Source: CAYSIX01 sp964431205 (GTDB taxonomy: Bacteria; Planctomycetota; Phycisphaerae; Phycisphaerales; Phycisphaeraceae). Taken from it: a stretch of 11,047 nt of DNA. A program made the position numbers and the translations under genes. The stretch lies in NCBI GenBank assembly GCA_964431205.1, contig CAYSIX010000139.1:1-11047 (forward strand). Direction: 5' to 3'. A model generated the notes under the pieces. The model was not told the DNA's origin and searched no databases. It was given only the letters and a program-made list of their open reading frames with translations. Position 1 is the first letter of the stretch, and the number at the start of each line of letters is the position of its first letter. Positions 1-4,288 of the stretch are shown here, piece after piece.

Positions 1-240
1 CCCATCCCTGCTTTCCGCCTCCCGACTCCTCCCCTCCTACCTTCCAACTCCTTCCCGCTTGATTCTCCGCCCCTCTTCGATATCGTCATTTGAACCCTTC
101 CGGAGCGCGCCATGTCGCCCCACGCCCGCGCCATCGGCCATCCCTTCGAGGCCGTGGACGAGTCGCAAGGTCTGGCCTGAACTCCACACCGACGTCCGCG
201 GAACCTCGAACGACGCCGCATTTTCCGTCGCCTGTCGCAA
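1..240. other. Non-coding, pyrimidine-rich upstream region
   Basis: I see no convincing gene here. The first 60 bases are about 85% C or T on the plus strand, so the minus strand is a purine tract with several GGAGG-like runs. The rest has ordinary composition. The heptamer GTCGCAA occurs at 162-168, 234-240 and 251-257, the last within the operator described next. A gene diverging leftward from the window edge is possible, since the minus strand has purine-rich Shine-Dalgarno-like sequence just before an ATG at positions 5-3, but no coding sequence of it is visible. Confidence 0.5.
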
Positions 241-257
241 TTGACATTGAGTCGCAA
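241..257 (+). promoter_or_regulatory. Putative Fur-type operator (degenerate copy)
   Basis: TTGACATTGAGTCGCAA has the 7-1-7 layout of a Fur box: TGACATT, a central G, then AGTCGCA. Against the pattern TGAnAnT-n-AnTnTCA it differs at one position, G at 254 where the copy at 7282 has T. It covers the -35 and part of the spacer, which suits repression by a bound ferric uptake regulator. Assignment to Fur rests on the layout and on the iron genes behind the second copy; no regulator gene is present in the window. Confidence 0.5.
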
Positions 258-269
258 CTTCATTAACAT
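241..269 (+). promoter_or_regulatory. Sigma70-type promoter for the gene at 309
   Basis: A perfect -35 hexamer TTGACA (241-246) is followed after 17 bp by TAACAT (264-269), which keeps the TA...T frame of a -10 box. Transcription would start near 276, giving a leader of about 30 bases with an AGGAG ribosome site at 297-301. The first 21 bases recur with one mismatch at the promoter of the iron-uptake operon (7269-7289). Confidence 0.7.
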
Positions 270-308
270 CCACCTCGCAATGCTACAGATGCATTCAGGA
301 GCGGTTTC

Positions 309-968
309 GTGACCAATTTGGCCCCATACTCAGCGTCCTCGGACGGTACGTGGATCATGCAAGGACAGACTCGGATTGCGCCGGTTCGGGAGTTGCGACC
401 GACCGAGAGAGGCGACGGGATATACCTTCGTACCATCGCGGCGGTTGAGCCGTTGCTCGCCGCCGGCGGCGGGCTGTTGATCGCCAAGCAGGGCTGCTGT
501 GGCGAACGCTACGCCGCCCAGGTCCTCCGCTGCGAGCACCAGCACGACGGACTGCACCTGCTCGCATCCTCGCTCGGCGAAGTGCAGATCGAGCACGTAC
601 CGGACGCCGACGACGATTACCTCGTGTTGCACGAGCACGAGCGCGAGCCGGCCCCACTGGCGGGATTGCTGACCAGTGAAATGAACTGTCACCGCGGGCC
701 TCACGTTCGCGTCGACCTTGATCGCGGCGCTTGGGATCGGTGGGGCGTGCGTCTTGTGGAATCGCCAACCGCGGATTGTCTTTGCGGTCATTCCCGCGCC
801 GAAAGCCGTTGGCGATTTACTCCTCTGGTCGAAAAGCAGCGGCTGCGCATCGTGCGGCTGCGGCAGCGCCGGACGATGGAGATGATCCTTGACGTCGCCA
901 TGCTCCGAAACGACCGCGCGTTCGGGATCGGACATCTGATCGCCACACAGAGTTGGGCCAAGCCATGA
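309..968 (+). CDS. Hypothetical protein, Cys/His-rich, putative iron-regulon member
   Basis: A 219-residue protein that I do not recognise. The GTG start is chosen because AGGAG lies 7 bases upstream and a good promoter lies 40 bases further up. Third codon positions are GC-rich as in a real gene, and the same-length reading frame on the opposite strand is a shadow. No signal peptide or membrane segment is visible, so it is probably cytoplasmic. Cysteines are clustered (GCCGERYAAQVLRCEH near residues 62-78, MNCH near 124, DCLCGH near 156-161) beside many histidines, and the middle is acidic (DADDDYLVLHEHEREP); metal binding is conceivable but no known motif is matched. The C-terminal third is arginine-rich. 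The Fur-type operator in its promoter suggests a role under iron limitation. That is inference only. Confidence 0.75.
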   Translation: MTNLAPYSASSDGTWIMQGQTRIAPVRELRPTERGDGIYLRTIAAVEPLLAAGGGLLIAKQGCCGERYAAQVLRCEHQHDGLHLLASSLGEVQIEHVPDADDDYLVLHEHEREPAPLAGLLTSEMNCHRGPHVRVDLDRGAWDRWGVRLVESPTADCLCGHSRAESRWRFTPLVEKQRLRIVRLRQRRTMEMILDVAMLRNDRAFGIGHLIATQSWAKP

Positions 969-1036
969 CTGCAATGGTTGCACCAACACCGATGCGATGT
1001 TTTACGTTCCCAAAAGCCGTGTGGCTTCACCGTTTC

Positions 1037-1063
1037 AAAGGAGAATGCAGCATGATACAGTAA
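1037..1063 (+). other. Strong ribosome site before a three-codon ORF (M-I-Q-stop)
   Basis: AAAGGAG (1037-1043) sits 8 bases before ATG ATA CAG TAA (1052-1063). The site is as good as those of the real genes at 1220 (AAAGGAG) and 2077 (AAAGGAA), yet the frame closes after three codons. It may be a minimal leader ORF, the start of a decayed gene, or chance. A GTG at 1067 follows immediately and runs in frame into the next gene, but has no well-spaced ribosome site. Confidence 0.3.
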
Positions 1064-1144
1064 GAGGTGAAGATCATCCGCGTCGAGGCGCTTCTGACCA
1101 CCACGGATGGGCAAGCCAAGTACAAACGCGACGAACCGCAAGTC

Positions 1145-1213
1145 CGGCATCGCAGATGCCTTTCGATGCCGAATCCATACAAAGAAAAGGGCTTCACGCC
1201 CGATGCAAAGGAG
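1145..1213 (+). promoter_or_regulatory. Structured leader with mutually exclusive hairpins
   Basis: Segment A, CGGCATCG (1145-1152), can pair in three ways: GGCATC with GATGCC (1155-1160) over a 3-base loop followed by TTT; all eight bases with CGATGCCG (1164-1171) over an 11-base loop; or GCATCG with CGATGC (1201-1206), which directly abuts the AAAGGAG ribosome site (1207-1213) of the next gene. Only one can form at a time. This is the layout expected of an attenuator or translational switch, but no ligand or known riboswitch class is recognised. Confidence 0.35.
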
Positions 1214-1219
1214 CAACAG

Positions 1220-1984
1220 ATGGTTATCCACAAAACTCTATTACTCACTGCCCTCGTAGTGACCATGGGGGTCATCGCTCAAAGCGATGCCCGCGCTGCA
1301 ACTGTACCGCTGAACAGCACTATGGACCCCAATGGCGGAATCACCGAAAGCCAACTGACCGCTGGGCAAGGCCGCATCAATCTCGGCGACGGGAACCCCG
1401 GCGACGCGGATGCGGTCTACGACATCAATGATTCGCGCGTCCTGTTCGGCACACCCATCGACCTGTTTCCGAACGAAGCCGAATTCACCGTCGGCTCGAT
1501 CACGGTGGACGATGCCGGTATCACCGGTTCGGGCGTCGAGGTCGCGGCGGTGACCGGCATCGATCTGAGCGCTCTTTGGGCTCAAGGTTCCACCACCACC
1601 GACATCAGCGATACCGGGCTGGACCTGTGGTTCTTCGACGGCCCGGTCGAGTTCTCGTTCGGTACGCTGGACGCGAGCGACATCGCCACCTTCAACGACG
1701 GCCTCCTGACCAGCATCAACCTGAGTATCACCGCGGCGTTCTCCGGAAACACCTTCTTAGGAACTGTAACTTGGGGCGGCGGCACGCTGAGTGTGTCCGG
1801 CGACGAGTTCTCGTTTCAGATTAATGACACTCAGAGCACGGATTTTGGCGATTCCAACCTCGTCGTGGACCTGACCGGCACGGTCGACTCGGTCGGCTCG
1901 TTTGTCATTCCCGAGCCGGCATCGCTGGCGCTGCTCGGCCCGGGCGGGCTGCTGCTCGCCTCGCGTCGTCGCAATCGTATCTGA
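1220..1984 (+). CDS. PEP-CTERM sorting domain-containing protein (first of pair)
   Basis: A 254-residue secreted protein. ATG at 1220 is chosen over upstream in-frame starts because AAAGGAG lies 6 bases before it and it places a clean signal peptide at the N terminus (MVIHKTLLLTALVVTMGVIA, cut near ARA-A, residue 27). The body is rich in Gly, Thr, Ser and Asp with alternating hydrophobic residues, as in beta-rich exported proteins. It ends with the exosortase signal: IPEP at 230-233, a short hydrophobic stretch, then RRRNRI. Family knowledge: such proteins are processed by an exosortase at the cytoplasmic membrane and reach the cell surface or matrix. The hydrophobic stretch reads LLGPGGLLLAS, with a proline inside the helix. 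The C-terminal 100 residues resemble those of the next gene, so the two are probably tandem paralogues. Function beyond surface localisation is unknown. Confidence 0.9.
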   Translation: MVIHKTLLLTALVVTMGVIAQSDARAATVPLNSTMDPNGGITESQLTAGQGRINLGDGNPGDADAVYDINDSRVLFGTPIDLFPNEAEFTVGSITVDDAGITGSGVEVAAVTGIDLSALWAQGSTTTDISDTGLDLWFFDGPVEFSFGTLDASDIATFNDGLLTSINLSITAAFSGNTFLGTVTWGGGTLSVSGDEFSFQINDTQSTDFGDSNLVVDLTGTVDSVGSFVIPEPASLALLGPGGLLLASRRRNRI

Positions 1985-1997
1985 ACCGTTAAGAAAC

Positions 1998-2019
1998 ATC
2001 GTTATGTGACTACGATTTT
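1998..2019 (+). terminator. Weak terminator-like hairpin
   Basis: ATCGT (1998-2002) can pair with ACGAT (2012-2016), followed by TTT. The stem is only five base pairs, so termination between the two PEP-CTERM genes would be incomplete at best; the pair may be cotranscribed. Confidence 0.2.
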
Positions 2020-2076
2020 GGTTCATCAAACCCATACCCCGTTCACCACGCGGTGAGTAAGAGAAAGGAACAGGCA

Positions 2077-3036
2077 ATGAAACGTTTTACGACCACAACA
2101 TGCCTCGCGGCGGTGATCGCCACGACCAGCACCGCTCACGCGGACCAGTTCGTCGATCTCGGCGGGCCGGCCACCGGATTCCTTGCGGTCAACAACATCA
2201 AAAATTCGACCACCCAAGACGGGATCGAAGGAAAGAATCCCGATGGCAGCTTTAACCCCGGCCACAACGGTCTGCCGGAGTTTCCCAACTTCCGAATTCC
2301 CGCCGGCTTCACGAACGGGGGGGTGTACACGGCGATCATCGCTTCGCCGCTGTCCACCGCGTCGGACTTTTCGGTGTTCAGTGACGAGTTTTACGGGGGC
2401 ACGCCGCTGACAATCAACAACCAGACCATCACTCAGCCGGACTTCTCAACGCTCAGCGCCGGGCGGATCGACTATGACAACGGGCTCGTGACCGGCGTCG
2501 GGACGGAAACGGTCGGTGTGGGCGATCTCAGTTTCGACTTCGACACGTTCCTCTGGGACGGCAACGTCACGCCGGCGCAGACCGGCGATCCGCGGTCGAA
2601 CTTCGACGCCACTTTCGCCGACCCGGGCAATCCGATCGCGATATCGCCGTTTTCGCCGGTTATCTCGGAGTTCAACGACGGCGGCGGAGCCGGCAACGCC
2701 CAACTGTTCTACAACATCTCGATCAGCAACGTCACGGGCAGCGGCCTGACGTTCGAGGATGGCGAGTTGGTGTCGATGGACCTGCAGGGCGATATCGACA
2801 TCGCAGTCAAGATCGCGCCCTTCCCGATGCTTGGTAGCCTCAGCTACACCGGCACGTTCACCGCTTCCGGGTTGGACTACGCGTTTGATGTGACTGGGAC
2901 CGACAGCGCGTCCTTTTTCTCCGGCGTGAATCTCTTGATGAACCGCGCCGGCACGGCGTCGGTGGTTCCCGAGCCGGCCATGTTGGCGATGAGCTTGGTG
3001 GGTATGGGCCTGGTCATGGTCCGCCGCAAGTGCTGA
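2077..3036 (+). CDS. PEP-CTERM sorting domain-containing protein (second of pair)
   Basis: A 319-residue secreted protein. ATG 2077 is preferred because AAAGGAA (2064-2070) is 6 bases upstream and it starts a signal peptide (MKRFTTTTCLAAVIATTSTA, cleavage after AHA, residue 22). The longer frame from 2053 would bury that signal. The body is Gly/Asp/Thr-rich without a recognised enzyme motif. The C terminus carries VVPEP (296-300), a hydrophobic segment (MLAMSLVGMGLVMV) and RRKC, the standard tripartite PEP-CTERM anchor. Residues 225-300 align by eye with residues 158-233 of the preceding protein (DG-L-S-L, then G-L/V-Y/W-G, D-Y/F-F, D-T/S, then V-PEP), pointing to duplication. A strong terminator follows 38 bases after the stop, so the pair forms one unit. 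It probably depends on an exosortase encoded elsewhere. Confidence 0.9.
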   Translation: MKRFTTTTCLAAVIATTSTAHADQFVDLGGPATGFLAVNNIKNSTTQDGIEGKNPDGSFNPGHNGLPEFPNFRIPAGFTNGGVYTAIIASPLSTASDFSVFSDEFYGGTPLTINNQTITQPDFSTLSAGRIDYDNGLVTGVGTETVGVGDLSFDFDTFLWDGNVTPAQTGDPRSNFDATFADPGNPIAISPFSPVISEFNDGGGAGNAQLFYNISISNVTGSGLTFEDGELVSMDLQGDIDIAVKIAPFPMLGSLSYTGTFTASGLDYAFDVTGTDSASFFSGVNLLMNRAGTASVVPEPAMLAMSLVGMGLVMVRRKC

Positions 3037-3074
3037 ACAGTGGCTCGGGAGTTGGTTAGTTTAAGAGGGGAGAA

Positions 3075-3110
3075 ACCCGTGTCCTGGTTGATCGGGGCAC
3101 GGGTGTTTTT
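3075..3110 (+). terminator. Strong rho-independent terminator
   Basis: ACCCGTG (3075-3081) pairs with CACGGGT (3098-3104). The stem continues inward through TCCT (3082-3085) with GGGG (3094-3097), including two G-U pairs, to 11 base pairs around an 8-base loop. GTTTTT follows at 3105-3110. It ends the PEP-CTERM pair and also argues against an early start for the next gene. Confidence 0.85.
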
Positions 3111-3141
3111 CGAGATCGGCTGTGACAGGCAAGGCATTCCC

Positions 3142-4002
3142 GTGAAGCGACGAAACCGAGCATTTACCCTTGTGGAACTCCTTGTCGTGGTGGCTATTGT
3201 CGCGCTGCTTGTGGGTATCCTGCTGCCCGCACTTTCCAAAGCTCGCGAAGCGGCTCGTGCCACGGTGTGCCTTTCCAATTTGAAACAGATCGGTCTGGCA
3301 TCGCAGATGTACGCTCAGGATCATGACGATCACCTGCCGCCGCACGCCTACGCGGACCCGGGACTGATCAGCGCCGGTGGAGCTAAGAACGCGACGCGGT
3401 GGTGGTGTGTGGCGGACGTTCCGGGCACGCCCGATGACGTGTTCGCTGCAAGTTTTTTGGGCCCTTATTTGAATGACGTGAGCGAGATTGGCGGGTGTCC
3501 GACGTTTGATCCGCCCGACGAATACGTCAATATCGTGCAGAGTGTGCCCGGGTTCCCGAAGCTTCCGCCGATTGACTACGCGTATAACGGGCGGATGCTC
3601 GGCGTGCCGGGGCCGAGCGGCCCGATGCGCTGGATCGGCTTCAAGCAGTCTCAGTTGAACAGGCCTTCACAGACGATCCTGATGACCGATCACGGCGTTT
3701 TTGATTCAAACTATGCCGGCAACGTCGTGTTCAGTCTGGAGTTTGAGCTTCAGCCGCCGGTCGGTGACACGTATCCGCCGCGGGGCGCCTCGGGGCCAGT
3801 CGGTTCGTTGGCCAATGTCGCCACCGTCCATGGCCGGCACCACGGCGAGGGCCATGCGAACGCTGTCTGGGCCGACGGACACGCGAGCACCGAACAGATC
3901 CGCCTGGAACAGTCAACCGCGGAAGAGGCGGCGGTGTTTTTGGGCGATCTTTACCAAGGCCCGGACCCGAACAACGACTGGTGGGATGGAAGCATCCCGT
4001 GA
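3142..4002 (+). CDS. Prepilin-like (type II pseudopilin-type) protein with C-terminal DGH motif
   Basis: A 286-residue protein. GTG 3142 is chosen because AAGG (3131-3134) is 7 bases upstream and the product then begins VKRRNRAFTLVELL, a standard prepilin leader; an open frame from 3040 would run through the terminator hairpin. Predicted cleavage by prepilin peptidase is A7/F8, with Ala instead of the usual Gly at -1 and the conserved Glu at mature position 5. The hydrophobic helix is about 10-30, followed by LSKAREAARATVCLSNLKQIGLASQMYAQDH in two stretches, typical of the large planctomycete prepilin-like family. Near 232-247 it has RHHGEGHANAVWADGH, a version of the H-X9-DG motif with one extra residue. 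Such proteins probably form or decorate periplasmic pseudopili; planctomycetes carry many copies and their individual roles are unknown. The stop overlaps the start of a broken lipoprotein gene (GTGA). Confidence 0.9.
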   Translation: MKRRNRAFTLVELLVVVAIVALLVGILLPALSKAREAARATVCLSNLKQIGLASQMYAQDHDDHLPPHAYADPGLISAGGAKNATRWWCVADVPGTPDDVFAASFLGPYLNDVSEIGGCPTFDPPDEYVNIVQSVPGFPKLPPIDYAYNGRMLGVPGPSGPMRWIGFKQSQLNRPSQTILMTDHGVFDSNYAGNVVFSLEFELQPPVGDTYPPRGASGPVGSLANVATVHGRHHGEGHANAVWADGHASTEQIRLEQSTAEEAAVFLGDLYQGPDPNNDWWDGSIP

Positions 4003-4209
4003 AAGTTTATCTGGATTGCATGCGTGCGTTCGTCGGCGGAATTGCTTTTTTGTTGGCCTGTTGATGATCGGGGGTCCACCGGCGCCAGTCGACCTCCCGT
4101 ATTGCCCGAGTCTGCTCATCTCGATGAAAACATCCGGATCACCCGCGTGTGCTCCGTGGCGAGGGCAGTCGACTCGGCGGTGGGGTTGTCTTATCTGCAT
4201 CCGGGTTAA
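3999..4209 (+). pseudogene. Broken lipoprotein gene: signal peptide that stops at the lipobox cysteine
   Basis: GTG at 3999 overlaps the upstream stop as GTGA, a usual sign of translational coupling. It reads VKVYLDCMRAFVGGIAFLLAC and meets TGA at 4062-4064, directly after the Cys of a good lipobox (LLAC). Removing one T near 4062 would let the frame continue as DDRGSTGASRPPVLPESAHLDE and on to a stop at 4207-4209, a lipoprotein of about 69 residues with a plausible acidic and proline-rich linker. A T6 run (4046-4051) lies just upstream, but an indel there would lose the lipobox. It may be a true pseudogene, a sequencing indel, or a 21-residue membrane peptide. I do not recognise the downstream part. 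The remaining bases to 4288 show no gene, only a 10-bp palindrome GGGTTAACCC (4203-4212). Confidence 0.4.
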
Positions 4210-4288
4210 CCCCCATACTGTTGGCGCGTGGAGATGTACTGCGATCGTCACTTAGCCAAGCGGCGGCTGCCCGAGGTTCGGACGACTT

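Noticed and set aside
162..257. Three copies of GTCGCAA
   Set aside because: Spacing is irregular (72 and 17 bp) and the heptamer is short, so chance in this composition is a fair explanation.
330..989. A 219-codon minus-strand frame opposite the gene at 309
   Set aside because: The plus strand has the promoter, ribosome site and GC-rich third positions; the minus frame has none of these.
1067..1219. N-terminal extension MKIIRVEALLTT, resembling the start of enolase-superfamily enzymes
   Set aside because: Only about seven residues match, no further homology follows, and the signal peptide and ribosome site at 1220 fix the real start there. A fossil of such a gene cannot be excluded.
3040..3141. 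Upstream in-frame start for the prepilin-like protein
   Set aside because: It would translate through a strong intrinsic terminator and put 34 residues before the RNRAFTLVELL leader.
4203..4212. Palindrome GGGTTAACCC between convergent genes
   Set aside because: It has no loop and no T tract, so it is not a terminator; a 10-bp palindrome is not remarkable alone.
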